DNA from: Parapusillimonas sp013416435
GTDB taxonomy: Bacteria > Pseudomonadota > Gammaproteobacteria > Burkholderiales > Burkholderiaceae_B
Direction of reading: 5' to 3'
NCBI RefSeq assembly: GCF_052180245.1
Contig: NZ_CP197474.1
Span: 2,418,001-2,482,000, forward strand
Length of the DNA: 64,000 bases
The position numbers were made by a program, and so were the translations under genes. The stretch's first letter is position 1; each line of letters opens with the position of its first letter. A model generated the notes under the pieces. The model did not search any database. It saw nothing but the letters and a program-made list of their open reading frames with translations, and had not been told where the DNA came from. Of this stretch, positions 49,593 through 59,354 are shown piece by piece.

Positions 49593-50375
49593 ATGCAAGC
49601 CGCCATTCTTCCCATCACCGCCGGCTGGGCCTGGATACAGGACGGGTTCAGACTGTTCCGCCGGCAGCCGATGGCAATGTTTTTCTGGAGCATGGCAACG
49701 GGGCTGCTGATCACCGTCAGCTATCTCATTCCGCTATTCGGACAAATCGCCCTGATCGCCTGTACACCCATGCTGACATTCGTCACCCTTAGCGCATGCC
49801 GCAATATTGCGCAGGGCCGGCCGATGCTATTGAACATGTGGCTCCAGCCGCTGAAAAAGTTGGAGACCCGCAAGCGTCTGCTGGCGCTCGGGCTGGCCTA
49901 CCTGTTGTTCTGCCTCGCCGGCGGTTTCCTTGCAACCTTGCCCTTCCTGGGCAGCCTGATGAGCGCCATCGACGATAACGGCATCATCAACGAACATGCC
50001 TTGCTGACGGCCATGCAAGGGCCCTTCATCACTTTCGGCTTGCTCTACTTGGTGATTTCCGCGATGTTCTGGCATGCTCCCGCGCTCATCGGCTGGCATG
50101 GCATCAAGATGTCTCAGGCCTTGTTCTTTTCCATGGTGGCATGCTGGCGCAACAAATGGCCCTTCCTCGCCTATGGCGCAAGCTGGGCCGCCATTTTCTT
50201 TGCGGCGCAGATGACCGGCGCTTTCCTGGCATCGGCCGGCGTATCCGCCGGCATGGTGCAGGTTCTATTCACGCCGATCAACATCGTTATCGCCGCCGTC
50301 CTGTACTGCAGCTTCTATCCCGCTTACATCAGCGTCTTCGGCATCAACTATCCCACCGACGAACCCGCGACCTGA
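49593..50375 (+). CDS. BPSS1780-type membrane protein
   Basis: 260 residues with about six hydrophobic segments. The N-terminus AGWAWIQDGFRLFRRQPMAMFFW and the LSACRNIAQGRPMLLNMWLQPL segment fit the BPSS1780 family of betaproteobacterial membrane proteins of unknown function. It starts 13 bases after thrB and its end overlaps the convergent DUF192 gene by 28 bases. Confidence 0.82.
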   Translation: MQAAILPITAGWAWIQDGFRLFRRQPMAMFFWSMATGLLITVSYLIPLFGQIALIACTPMLTFVTLSACRNIAQGRPMLLNMWLQPLKKLETRKRLLALGLAYLLFCLAGGFLATLPFLGSLMSAIDDNGIINEHALLTAMQGPFITFGLLYLVISAMFWHAPALIGWHGIKMSQALFFSMVACWRNKWPFLAYGASWAAIFFAAQMTGAFLASAGVSAGMVQVLFTPINIVIAAVLYCSFYPAYISVFGINYPTDEPAT

Positions 50376-50689
50376 TCCTTCGCCAACGCGCTGCGTATCG
50401 CCCGTGCATAGCCCGGGTTCGCGGCGCAGTAGCCGGCCGGCAGTTCGACTGCAAAGTCCGCAGCGCCACAATGTACCAGCCTGTAGGGCTTCAGGTCATG
50501 AAAGGTTTTCAGGACGCGCTGCCCTGAATCGAAGAATACGACGTCGATGGCATAGCCCAGGAAAAATGTGTGGACGCCGACGCAAGGTGCAATACACAAA
50601 CCTGTAGCTTCCGGCAGGCGCGGGTAGGCGTGGAGCCCCAGCAACCGCGCACCGAATGTTTTTGCGTGATAAAGCCGTAGTGCCGTCAT
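50348..50689 (-). CDS. DUF192 domain protein
   Basis: 113 residues without a signal peptide. The DUF192 core GLCIAPCVGVHTFFLGYAIDVVFFD and VELPAGYCAANP are clear. Function unknown. It follows tadC by three bases, so it is the last gene of the Tad operon transcript; a DUF192 protein is often found at this place in betaproteobacterial Flp loci. Its 3' end overlaps the BPSS1780-type gene. Confidence 0.85.
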   Translation of the reverse strand: MTALRLYHAKTFGARLLGLHAYPRLPEATGLCIAPCVGVHTFFLGYAIDVVFFDSGQRVLKTFHDLKPYRLVHCGAADFAVELPAGYCAANPGYARAIRSALAKDQVAGSSVG

Positions 50690-50692
50690 GGA

Positions 50693-51568
50693 TCAGAACC
50701 CCGCTTCGGCCAGCTTGAGCGCGACGGGAAAGGCAAGTATCAGAAAGGTGCATGGAAAAATGCAGAACACCATGGGGAACAGCATTTTGACGGGCGCTTC
50801 GAGCGCCAGCTTCTCGGCCCGCAGAAAGCGTTCGCTGCGCCGCTGATCGGACTGCGAACGCAACAACGGCCCCAGGCTCATTCCCATCTGCTCCGCCTGA
50901 TTCAGTGCCGTCACCAGGCCGCGTACTGCCGCCAACCCGGTTCTTTCGGCCAGCGCCGACAAGGCTTCCATGCGCGGCATTCCTGCACGCATGTCGGACA
51001 GGGCGTGCCTCAGCTCGGCACGCAACGGCCCGTCGGGCCCATGCCTCGCCGCCTGCTGAAGCGCCCCATGCAGGTTCAGGCCCGCTTCCACGCACAAGGT
51101 GGTGACGTCGAGCAAGAATGGCAGTTCCCTCAGCATTTGCTCTTGGCGGCGCACGCCCTGCGTCGTCAGCCAGTGCCAAGGCCAGAAGGCGCCCAGCGAA
51201 CCTGCAAGCGTGCCGGCCAGCGCGCCATACCGCCATGGCCCGTCCAGGACAAGAAACGGTATCGCCAACGCCGCTGCAAGACATAATGCGGCGCAGAAAC
51301 ATTGCAGGCCCACGATGTCCTCCGCCCTCCAGTTGGCATCGAGTCCAGCAAGCACGATACGGCGTTCGAGCAGTTGCCGAATGCGCCATGAGATGAAGGG
51401 ATTGCAGGCCATCGCCAATACCGACACCCAAGGCCAGGCCCAGGCCAGCAGGTTCGTCCTGCTGAACGCATGGGGGCTTCCGCGATAGATGGCCACGGGC
51501 CGCATGAAGGTCCACGCCAGCAGACACAAGCACAATCCCGCCGTCAGGCAACTGAGCCAGAAGTACAT
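50693..51568 (-). CDS. tadC: Tad pilus inner-membrane platform protein TadC
   Basis: 291 residues, GspF-like fold. The segment LPFLLDVTTLCVEAGLNLHGALQQAA and the C-terminal KMLFPMVFCIFPCTFLILAFPVAL are family-typical. With TadB it forms the membrane platform that the CpaF ATPase drives to assemble Flp pili. It follows tadB by 12 bases. Confidence 0.9.
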   Translation of the reverse strand: MYFWLSCLTAGLCLCLLAWTFMRPVAIYRGSPHAFSRTNLLAWAWPWVSVLAMACNPFISWRIRQLLERRIVLAGLDANWRAEDIVGLQCFCAALCLAAALAIPFLVLDGPWRYGALAGTLAGSLGAFWPWHWLTTQGVRRQEQMLRELPFLLDVTTLCVEAGLNLHGALQQAARHGPDGPLRAELRHALSDMRAGMPRMEALSALAERTGLAAVRGLVTALNQAEQMGMSLGPLLRSQSDQRRSERFLRAEKLALEAPVKMLFPMVFCIFPCTFLILAFPVALKLAEAGF

Positions 51569-51580
51569 GAACGCCCCTTT

Positions 51581-52432
51581 TCAAACCTTGATGGAAACAA
51601 TGCGGCGAATGAACAGGATGCCGATGAGTTCGAGGACGGCAACGATCGCGATCACAGTCCAGCCCAGCGGCTGTTCCCATAAGACGCGCATGGACGCGGG
51701 ATCCAGATGGTGCAGCACCACGCCGAGGACGACCGGTAAAGAAGCCATGATCCAGGCCTGTAATCTTCCCTGGGAAGTCAGGGCGCCCACCCTGGCAAGC
51801 AAGTGAAGCCGCGCGCGCAGCGTCATGGAAATACGCTCCAGGGTTTCCGCCAGGCTGCCGCCGCTATGGGCCGCCACCGTCAAGGAGGAAACGGTCAGGC
51901 CGGCACCCTCCGTGGGCATCCGCCGGTAGAGATTCGCAAGCGCCTCCTCGAAGGAAATTCCCATGCGTTGTTCCCGGAGCAACAAGCCGAACTCCTGTGC
52001 AAGCGGGGCCGGAGAATGCGCCACGATCTGGTGCAGCGCCGACTGCAGGCCCGAACCCGCCCGCAGCGCCCCGGCCAGCGCCATCAGCAGATCCGGCAAC
52101 TGCGCCTCGAAAAGCGTGGCGCGGCGGCGCTTCAGGTGGCGTATATACCCTTGCGGAAGCGCCAATGAGACGCCGCCGCAAAGCGCTGCCAGCCATAACT
52201 GCCCCGAGAGCATCAAGCCGATAGCCGCAACCGCGGCGCACAACAACAAGTTGGCCGCCCACAATTGCGCAGGATCGAAGAACAGGAAGAATTCGCTCAG
52301 GCGGTCGACGGCCTCCTTCTGGAAAGCCCGCCGGTATCGTCCATAGCCTACGGCAAAGGATTTGAGCGCATACCAGCTCACGATGCACACGGCAGACAGC
52401 GACGCCGCGATGACGATGAAGATATACATCAT
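51581..52432 (-). CDS. tadB: Tad pilus inner-membrane platform protein TadB
   Basis: 283 residues. GspF domain with LPDLLMALAGALRAGSGLQSALHQIV and four membrane helices including the C-terminal pair. Its ATG overlaps the cpaF stop by four bases, indicating coupled translation. Confidence 0.9.
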   Translation of the reverse strand: MMYIFIVIAASLSAVCIVSWYALKSFAVGYGRYRRAFQKEAVDRLSEFFLFFDPAQLWAANLLLCAAVAAIGLMLSGQLWLAALCGGVSLALPQGYIRHLKRRRATLFEAQLPDLLMALAGALRAGSGLQSALHQIVAHSPAPLAQEFGLLLREQRMGISFEEALANLYRRMPTEGAGLTVSSLTVAAHSGGSLAETLERISMTLRARLHLLARVGALTSQGRLQAWIMASLPVVLGVVLHHLDPASMRVLWEQPLGWTVIAIVAVLELIGILFIRRIVSIKV

Positions 52433-54099
52433 GTCCGCTCCTCTTCGGCGAACAGATCCGCCGGCAACATCGGCCGGCCATCGTCGTCCGTAAAAGATTC
52501 GGGCAGGACTCCACAGCCCGTGAATCCATCGCGAGGCTCGCGCACGTATCGGAACAGCTCTTGTGTCTGGATACGCCCGCTCTCCAGTCCTGTGACCTCG
52601 ACGATGGATGTGATTTTCCGCCGCCCATCGCTCAGCCTTGCCTGCTGCACGATGAAGTCGATGCTTCCAGCGATGTGTTCACGCACGGCGGCCAGGGGAA
52701 GTTCCATGCCCGCCATCAGGATCATGGTTTCGAGACGCGCCAGCGCGTCGCGCGGACTGTTGGCATGCAGCGTCGTCAGGGAGCCTTCATGTCCGGTATT
52801 CATCGCGGCCAGCATATCGAAGGCTTCCCCGCCGCGGCATTCGCCAATGACGATGCGGTCCGGCCGCATGCGCAGTGCATTGCGCACCAGGTCGCGAACC
52901 TCTATCCGGCCCCTGCCCTCCAGGTTAGCGGGGCGCGATTCCATGGCCACCAGATGTGAATGATGCAATTGAAGCTCGGCGGCATCTTCGATGGTGATGA
53001 CGCGCTCGCCTTCGGGAATGCAGTTGGACAGAATATTCAGCAAGGTCGTTTTTCCCGAGCCGGTACCGCCCGACACGATCACGTTCTTGCGTTGCCGCAC
53101 GCAGCATGACAGAAAGGTTGCCATGGCATTGCTCAAAGCGTCCATTTTCAGCAAGTCGTCCATATCGAGCCGATTTGCCGGAAACTTGCGGATTGTCAGG
53201 CAGGTTCCGCGCAAGGCGACCGGCGCAATGACGGCGTTGACCCGCGAGCCATCCGCCAAGCGCGCGTCCACCATCGGCGAGCTTTCGTCTATGCGCCGTC
53301 CCAGCGGCGACACGATGCGCTCTATGACGCCGAGCACCGCCTGTTCGCTGCTGAAGCTGGTCCAATGCCGAGCCAGGCGGCCGTCCGACTCCACGAAGAT
53401 TTCATCATGGCGGTTCACCATGATCTCGGTGATGGAAGGATCGGCCAGCAAGGATTCCAGCGGACCGAGCGCAACCGCCTCGTTCACCACGTCCACCAGC
53501 AAGCGCCGCCGGTCTACTCCTTTGGGTAGCGTATCGTCCTGTTCTATCAATGCGCCCAATGCCGCCATCGCCTCTTCACGCAACGCCGCATCGCTCATGC
53601 TGGAGACGTCGCGCCTGCGCAAATCCAGTGCTTCGAGCAAAGCGGCGTGCAAGCGCTTGCGATGCTGCATCAAGGCAATGACCTGATGCGCATCCGCCGC
53701 AACCGCCGCACTTTGCGCCCGGACGGTCTTGCAAGAGTCCTTGACAGCCTCCTGGCCGCGTACCGTATCCGCCGAGGACGGGATAAGCGCGGCACCGGAG
53801 CCGCCGTCGACGGGCAGGTCCAGCACACGCAGTAAGCAAGGCCCAATGACGACTTCGTCGCCGCCTGCCAGAGGGCCGTACTGGGCGATCCGCTGGCCAT
53901 TGACCAGCGTGCCCGCAAGCGAACCGAAATCCTCGAGAAAGACCGCCGTAGCGCGGCGCTCGAAGCGCGCATGCCGACGCGCTACTCGCCATCCCTTCAA
54001 GCGAAGATGGCAGTCGGGGGCGCGGCCAACCTCGATAGGCAGCGCCAACAGGCGGCGTTCGACGGAACCGTCCTCGAAACACAATTCAATGTCCAGCAT
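52429..54099 (-). CDS. cpaF: Tad pilus ATPase CpaF/TadA with N-terminal FHA domain
   Basis: 556 residues from MLDIELCFEDGSVERR; AGGAG seven bases upstream fixes the start, inside the end of cpaC. Residues 1-95 form an FHA domain (VGRAPDCHLRLKGWRVARRHARFE). A linker follows, then the CpaF secretion ATPase with Walker A GGTGSGKT (344-351), Asp and His boxes, and ALRMRPDRIVIGECRGGEAFDML. FHA domains bind phosphothreonine, so pilus assembly may respond to a serine/threonine kinase. No separate TadZ/CpaE gene is present in the operon; the FHA part may substitute for a recruitment role. Confidence 0.9.
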   Translation of the reverse strand: MLDIELCFEDGSVERRLLALPIEVGRAPDCHLRLKGWRVARRHARFERRATAVFLEDFGSLAGTLVNGQRIAQYGPLAGGDEVVIGPCLLRVLDLPVDGGSGAALIPSSADTVRGQEAVKDSCKTVRAQSAAVAADAHQVIALMQHRKRLHAALLEALDLRRRDVSSMSDAALREEAMAALGALIEQDDTLPKGVDRRRLLVDVVNEAVALGPLESLLADPSITEIMVNRHDEIFVESDGRLARHWTSFSSEQAVLGVIERIVSPLGRRIDESSPMVDARLADGSRVNAVIAPVALRGTCLTIRKFPANRLDMDDLLKMDALSNAMATFLSCCVRQRKNVIVSGGTGSGKTTLLNILSNCIPEGERVITIEDAAELQLHHSHLVAMESRPANLEGRGRIEVRDLVRNALRMRPDRIVIGECRGGEAFDMLAAMNTGHEGSLTTLHANSPRDALARLETMILMAGMELPLAAVREHIAGSIDFIVQQARLSDGRRKITSIVEVTGLESGRIQTQELFRYVREPRDGFTGCGVLPESFTDDDGRPMLPADLFAEEERT

Positions 54100-55549
54100 C
54101 GCCACGCTCCTGAAAATCGAAAATGTTCGCGCTATTGCGGAGGCCGGGCTCCATGATCGCGTGGTGCGATGCATGGCCGTCCCATTGCGACCCTTGGTCC
54201 TGCCAGGCAGTCCATGGCCCGCTGGCGCCATCGGCGACCGCTGCGGGAAGCCCTGCGACCGGCAGCACAGGCGTGTTGAGTGCCGGCGCCTCGGGAAAGC
54301 TGTCCGTGAGAATCGAGCGACTGTTCGCTACGCGCCGAATCACGCCCGGGTGATCAGCATCCACCAGAACCGGTGTGACGAAGATGGCCAGCTCGGTCTC
54401 ATTGCGCTGAAAACGGCGGGACTTGAACAGTTGCCCCAGGACGGGAATATCGCCTAGCCCGGGAACCTTGTCGAAATTGCGGGAGTCGTCGCGCGACAGG
54501 AAACCCGCCAGGACCAGGGTCTGGCCGGACTTGACATTGAACTCGGTGGCCGCGCGGCGCGTCTTGAGCGAAGGGCCTGCGGCCAGCGACAAGGAGTTGT
54601 CGACCGAACTGACCTCCACGTCTATTTGCGAGCGCACTGCCCCGTTGCGCTCGACCCGGGGCGTGATGCGCAATGAAACCCCGTATGGCTTGAACGCCGT
54701 ATTGGTGTTGCCATTTGCGTCCACCGTCGAGTAGGGAACTTCTCCGCCGGCTAGAAATTCGGCCGTGGCACCGCTGCGCGCAAGCAGCTGCGGCTGGGCC
54801 AGCACGACTGCGGAGCCGTTCTGCGCCAGCGCGTTGATCCGTGCCGAGAGCAAGGCGTTGATACCGAAATAGCCCGCGGCAACCGTCGCCGGAAATGCGA
54901 TGGGCACCGAGGTGGCTCCAGGGCGGTCCGCCAGCCGCCTGCTGCCGCCGTCCCAGGCCAGCCCCGCATTCAATCCCCCTTCGCTGGCCGTATCCCAGCG
55001 CAGGCCTAGTTCCAGCAATTGCGAACGAGGCACTTCAACGACCTGGACGTCGAGCAAGACCATACGGTCCCAACCCACCCGGCCCGTGAAATCGAGCAAT
55101 TGGGGATATCGCTTGGCGAGATCGGAAACCCGCTCGCGGTCTTCGTCGGACAAACCGTCCCCCTCGACGACGAGCTTGTCGCCGAGCGTGGTAATAGCGG
55201 CGCCGGGAATGCGTTCCAGCAAACCGCGCAGTTCCCGCTGTATCTGTTTCGCGCCCTCCGGCGCCACCTCCACCTGATATCGGCGGCGTTTTCCGTCCAG
55301 GCCCCAGATCTGCAAGACGGTGGCGCCTTCGCTTCTGGCGAACACAATGACCTCCTTTTCATCCGTCGTCACCGCGTTGATCACCTGCCCATCCCCGACG
55401 GCCACGCGCGCGACGTCTGGTACGGCCAACACTTTCACTTCGCCGACCTGCATGTCGAGCAGTCCGGTTTCGCGAGCATCCGCCCCGCAGGCGAATGCAA
55501 ATGCAAAGAAGCAAGCGGCGAGAGGACGCATCAGCTTGATCATGCTCAT
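54086..55549 (-). CDS. cpaC: Tad pilus outer-membrane secretin CpaC/RcpA
   Basis: 487 residues. Signal peptide ending near ACGADA. N-terminal pilus-secretin domain (VGEVKVLAVPDVARVAVGDGQVI), BON-like segment, then the secretin core with RSQLLELGLRWD, VLAQPQLLARSGATAEFLAGGEVPY and TLVLAGFLSRDDSRNFDKVPGLGDIPVLGQLFKS shapes. It forms the outer-membrane pore for the Flp pilus. It overlaps cpaF by 14 bases. Confidence 0.92.
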   Translation of the reverse strand: MSMIKLMRPLAACFFAFAFACGADARETGLLDMQVGEVKVLAVPDVARVAVGDGQVINAVTTDEKEVIVFARSEGATVLQIWGLDGKRRRYQVEVAPEGAKQIQRELRGLLERIPGAAITTLGDKLVVEGDGLSDEDRERVSDLAKRYPQLLDFTGRVGWDRMVLLDVQVVEVPRSQLLELGLRWDTASEGGLNAGLAWDGGSRRLADRPGATSVPIAFPATVAAGYFGINALLSARINALAQNGSAVVLAQPQLLARSGATAEFLAGGEVPYSTVDANGNTNTAFKPYGVSLRITPRVERNGAVRSQIDVEVSSVDNSLSLAAGPSLKTRRAATEFNVKSGQTLVLAGFLSRDDSRNFDKVPGLGDIPVLGQLFKSRRFQRNETELAIFVTPVLVDADHPGVIRRVANSRSILTDSFPEAPALNTPVLPVAGLPAAVADGASGPWTAWQDQGSQWDGHASHHAIMEPGLRNSANIFDFQERGDAGH

Positions 55550-55552
55550 CGC

Positions 55553-56530
55553 CTATTGCTCCAGGGTGTCGGTCTGGACCGGAAAAGCGAGCGGGCCCGC
55601 TACCGCCGAGCGCGCCTCGTGTTCCGGTGCCGTGGCCCACAGCCATGCGCTGACCAATTCTGGAACGCCTGGCAGTTCGAACAGACCACTGGGTTGGGCG
55701 TTTCCGTTCGACGCAGGCCGCAGCCTGGGAATGCCGCCGGATGCGCGATTGCCATAGATGACGGGTGCCTTCTCGCTTGCAGGAGGCGCAGGCCTGTTCA
55801 CGCCCAAAAGACTCGCGAGATCCCCTCGGACCGCCTTCTGATTGGAGGCATCGTCTTGCGGATGCCTCAGCACCGCGGTAATGGTCCCGCCCTGGCGGGC
55901 CGCCACCAGCTTCACTGCGTCCTCGGGTGCCGCATCGAGCGTAACCGTTGCATAAGCGTGCGTCTCTTCGTTGCCCGGCATGCGGCCGTGCTGTGTCGTG
56001 GTGCCGGTTGCAAGCACCAGGACGCCCTGGAGCAATGGCGCCGTAATGCGGCGGCGCTGGTATTCGAACGACACATACAGATCGATGAGATCGCCCGGCT
56101 GCAACAAGCCGGAGACAGAATTGATGGCGTCCACCGGCATGGTGATCGCACGCCGGCCCGAGACGAGGTGGCTGGAAAATGAATCCGGGGTCTGCAGAGC
56201 GGTATGGACCGGCAGGACGGCATCGCCCGCACGCAGTGGCGCCCTGAGGATGGTGCCCGCCAGCTCGCCATGCCGCTCCGGCGGCAGGCTGTCGCTCGCG
56301 GCCAGCGCAAGAGGGAAGGACCGGACGGCCAGGTGCTCGGCTCCGATGCGGGTGCCCGGCGGCAGGTCATGGGCGGCGACCACGCGTTCGACCGTCCGGA
56401 CCCTGGCTTGGGCTTCGAGCTCAAGCACCCGCCCGTGCAGGTGCTGGCGCGCCGCCCATGCAGCGCACAAGCCGGCAACCAAGGCAAGACCCAGCATGAG
56501 CGTCGGACGATTGAGGGCTGGCAGGCGCAT
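55553..56530 (-). CDS. cpaB: Tad pilus assembly protein CpaB/RcpC
   Basis: 325 residues. One N-terminal membrane helix, then an SAF domain (VVAAHDLPPGTRIGAEHLAVRSFP) and the RcpC-like segment (RRAITMPVDAINSVSGLLQPGDLIDLYVSF). It stabilises the secretin in the periplasm. It lies three bases before cpaC. Confidence 0.9.
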   Translation of the reverse strand: MRLPALNRPTLMLGLALVAGLCAAWAARQHLHGRVLELEAQARVRTVERVVAAHDLPPGTRIGAEHLAVRSFPLALAASDSLPPERHGELAGTILRAPLRAGDAVLPVHTALQTPDSFSSHLVSGRRAITMPVDAINSVSGLLQPGDLIDLYVSFEYQRRRITAPLLQGVLVLATGTTTQHGRMPGNEETHAYATVTLDAAPEDAVKLVAARQGGTITAVLRHPQDDASNQKAVRGDLASLLGVNRPAPPASEKAPVIYGNRASGGIPRLRPASNGNAQPSGLFELPGVPELVSAWLWATAPEHEARSAVAGPLAFPVQTDTLEQ

Positions 56531-56545
56531 GGGGACCCCACGTGG

Positions 56546-57289
56546 CTATTTGACATGGTGCACATACAAGGAAGACTTGCCGCCGGGCTCCTGCGAGGAG
56601 AACAGCGCAAGCCGCGAGGCCTTTCGGCGCCATGAAGAGTGGCCCGCCATGTCGGCATAGACGGGCTCTTCCAGCCAGCCGTCCGAACGCAACTGGCGGC
56701 GCACGTATGCGGTGACGTCCCGGCCGGGCATCGCGACACTGAAGACATGCTGGCCCACGACACCGTCTTTGCCCGGGGATGCATCGGAAAGATCCAGCCG
56801 ACTGAACAGAGCACGCGCTTGCGCCGGCAACCATCGAAAAAAAAGAGGCGGGTCTCGATGGGAAGCGTCCTGGTCTTGCGCTACGCGCATCACCGAAAGC
56901 CTTCCGCCCGTACCGGTCGCGGTGGGATGCATGTCGGCCAGCCAGTGTTCGCCATTGCGCAGACCCGACAGTACGATCCTGCCGGTAGAAACGAGGATGC
57001 GTTGAAAATATGCAGGCTTGCCCGAGTACAGTTGCGCCAACTGAACGGGTTCCCCGGGGAAAGTGAAAGCCCGTACGCGCAGGGGCACGTCGGACAGCAG
57101 CATGGATTGGCTCGCCGTCCATTGCAAGCCCGGTATATCGAGCTCGGAAAACGAAGCGGAAGCTGAAAGCGCATCGGCATAAACGGGCCAGCCGCAGCCC
57201 AAGGACATCAGGCAAGTACCCAGGGTACGCCGACCCAAGGACTTTCCCGCCCTGATGGGGCGCTGCAGGCGCAACGACAAGATTTTCAT
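56546..57289 (-). CDS. Tad-operon exported protein of unknown function
   Basis: 247 residues from MKILSLRLQRPIRAGKS, with AAGGAG five bases before the ATG. The N-terminal region (about 1-40) contains a signal-like hydrophobic stretch after a long basic segment. The mature part is predicted soluble, with no motif I recognise. Its ATG overlaps the TadE-like stop and it precedes cpaB by 15 bases, so a periplasmic role in pilus assembly is likely. Position suggests an accessory protein of this Tad subtype. Confidence 0.7.
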   Translation of the reverse strand: MKILSLRLQRPIRAGKSLGRRTLGTCLMSLGCGWPVYADALSASASFSELDIPGLQWTASQSMLLSDVPLRVRAFTFPGEPVQLAQLYSGKPAYFQRILVSTGRIVLSGLRNGEHWLADMHPTATGTGGRLSVMRVAQDQDASHRDPPLFFRWLPAQARALFSRLDLSDASPGKDGVVGQHVFSVAMPGRDVTAYVRRQLRSDGWLEEPVYADMAGHSSWRRKASRLALFSSQEPGGKSSLYVHHVK

Positions 57290-58014
57290 TTTTGCTCCTT
57301 GGCGACTTGTATATGCGGAGCCGGCACAAGCCCGGCCCAGGCGGAAACCCATTCCGAATCAGGAAGTGCCCTGCTCCAGCCCGAATCCACCGGACCCATG
57401 ACGGCACGTATGCGCCCGGAAAGTCCGTAGGACACTGCCGCATCTTGCCTCCACGCCTGCCTGGACTGGACGAGCACCTGCTGGACATGCCCGTCGTCAA
57501 CGGCGTGCCCGGCCCCTGTGAGTATCGCGGTGTGGCGCTTCAGCGCCACCGTCATGGCGGACGAGCCTGACGCATGCGCGAGCGTGTCCCAGGGAATGGC
57601 GCCGGGCATGACGGTCAATCGGGCGTGCAACACACCACGGTCTTCCAATTCCCAGTCATGGCGCAAGGCGGCAAGCGTGGCGGACGAACCCGGCTGCGCC
57701 GCTTGCGGCAATGGAAGCGTGCGGAACGCCTCCAGGCGGATCTGCGAGTCAAGGTCTGGAAGCATCGATCTTCCACCGAGGTCGTTCCATTGATGTTCGC
57801 GTCCGGTAAAGAAACGCCCATGCAAGCCGCCCAGATCCCCATCGCGCCTGCTGGCGGCAAATGCCAGATAAGACGTCGCATGCTGAGCGGAAAGAGCCAT
57901 GTCCTGTACCCGATACAGCCACGAAATCGCCATCCACAATGCGGCCAGGCCCGAGAGCACGAGCAGCCCCTCCGCCATTGCTTGCCCGGCCTGGGGTTTG
58001 CATGCGCCGCTCAT
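57286..58014 (-). CDS. TadE-like minor pseudopilin
   Basis: 242 residues. The start CKPQAGQAMAEGLLVLSGLAALWMAISWLY has the hydrophilic leader, glutamate and hydrophobic helix of TadE-type pseudopilins; the remainder is a periplasmic domain. It would be a minor pilin of the Flp system. Both ends overlap neighbours by four bases. Confidence 0.75.
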   Translation of the reverse strand: MSGACKPQAGQAMAEGLLVLSGLAALWMAISWLYRVQDMALSAQHATSYLAFAASRRDGDLGGLHGRFFTGREHQWNDLGGRSMLPDLDSQIRLEAFRTLPLPQAAQPGSSATLAALRHDWELEDRGVLHARLTVMPGAIPWDTLAHASGSSAMTVALKRHTAILTGAGHAVDDGHVQQVLVQSRQAWRQDAAVSYGLSGRIRAVMGPVDSGWSRALPDSEWVSAWAGLVPAPHIQVAKEQK

Positions 58015-59354
58015 GGGGCATCCTTGCTTTGCAAAGGGTGAGACACCAATCTTGCCTGCCAGTATGGATGAAACAGATTGTCCGTTTCCGCATGGCCGTC
58101 CGGCCGAGGCAATGGCCGTTCGAAGAAGGTTTCCGCGGCACTGCGCGTGGTGACCGGCAGAGTGTCCGGGCCCGGATGCCGCAAGGTAACGGAGAACCCC
58201 AGCGCGATACCCGATCGGCCTGCCGGGGTATCGTAGAAGGACGGCAGCCCTCCGCCTTCCCAGCGCTGGCGCGCCGCATTGGCCCGGGAGTTCGACAATG
58301 GGTTATCACGGCCGGACGCGATATCCCAACTGGTGGCGTCCCTCACCCATCGCCAGAAGTCCTGCGACGAAAAATTGTCGGGCGGGTTCTCTACATGGGG
58401 TTGATCCATCGTGCTGGGCAACGGCCCCGGAAGCCAGCCCCAGCCCATGGCGTATTCCCTGTGGTAGCAGCCTATCCATCGGTTCGACCGCAAGGCATGG
58501 AACGATTCGGTGTCGATCGATTGCCACAGCCCCGATGCGTCCAGCCTGGTCTCGCCCCGGCGACGCAGTTCATGGCGAAGGCCGGGACAGCGCGCGTCGA
58601 CGACCCAGGGATTGCGTGCCGTATGATCGCGCGGGTCGAGGAATCGATAGAGCGAAGCGGCCTGTTCGACGAGGTTGCGCAATTGCCCGTGGCCGGCATA
58701 CCGTTGCACATAGCCGGGCCAGTTGTCCTGGTCAAAGCGCAGATCGAAATCCTTGGGCTCTATTTGCATGGAGTAGTTGTCGGCCAGCGCCTGGCGCAGA
58801 GCGGCCTCGCGTGCTTGCGGCAAAGCGTGCACGATGTCTTCCTGCGCCCGGGACAGCACCTGCCGGACAAGCGTGTCGTGGTTCTTGTAGGCGCGTGCCA
58901 ATTCCCCTTGTTCACGCGCCAGGCCGTCCATTCCCGCAGCCCGGCTTGCCGCGGCGTAAGCGGCGCCGTGATCCGGCCCGAACATGAATGCGATCAGGTG
59001 CGCGGGCGGATTTCCCGACGACAATTGCCCGGCTTGCGTGCCGCCGAGCATGGCCCAGCTGCCCAGTGTGACCAGATGCGCCATGGCGACCTGATGCCCG
59101 ACATGTGCACGATTCACGTACGCCAGCATATTGAGGCTGCGCGCCTGAATCAGTGCGGCGCTGTACGCGGCGGCATCGAGGGAATGCAGCTGCTTGGCCT
59201 TTGCGGCAACCACCTGGCCCACAAAGAAGTATCTGACGAATACCGTGATCGCCATGCCGGCCAGAAGCATTCCCAGCACCATGGCTTGGCCTTGTTGGCC
59301 TGAGTGCGAGGAAGCTTGGCGGGAGCGGGCAGTCGGGCAAGCAATATGCGTCAT
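58011..59354 (-). CDS. TadG-like pilus protein
   Basis: 447 residues. After a short leader, GQQGQAMVLGMLLAGMAITVFVRYFFVG is a single hydrophobic helix, as in TadG-like pilus assembly proteins. The large periplasmic domain has no von Willebrand motif that I can see. It resembles the betaproteobacterial proteins placed between the Flp pilin and TadE. The ATG overlaps the pilin stop. Confidence 0.7.
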   Translation of the reverse strand: MTHIACPTARSRQASSHSGQQGQAMVLGMLLAGMAITVFVRYFFVGQVVAAKAKQLHSLDAAAYSAALIQARSLNMLAYVNRAHVGHQVAMAHLVTLGSWAMLGGTQAGQLSSGNPPAHLIAFMFGPDHGAAYAAASRAAGMDGLAREQGELARAYKNHDTLVRQVLSRAQEDIVHALPQAREAALRQALADNYSMQIEPKDFDLRFDQDNWPGYVQRYAGHGQLRNLVEQAASLYRFLDPRDHTARNPWVVDARCPGLRHELRRRGETRLDASGLWQSIDTESFHALRSNRWIGCYHREYAMGWGWLPGPLPSTMDQPHVENPPDNFSSQDFWRWVRDATSWDIASGRDNPLSNSRANAARQRWEGGGLPSFYDTPAGRSGIALGFSVTLRHPGPDTLPVTTRSAAETFFERPLPRPDGHAETDNLFHPYWQARLVSHPLQSKDAP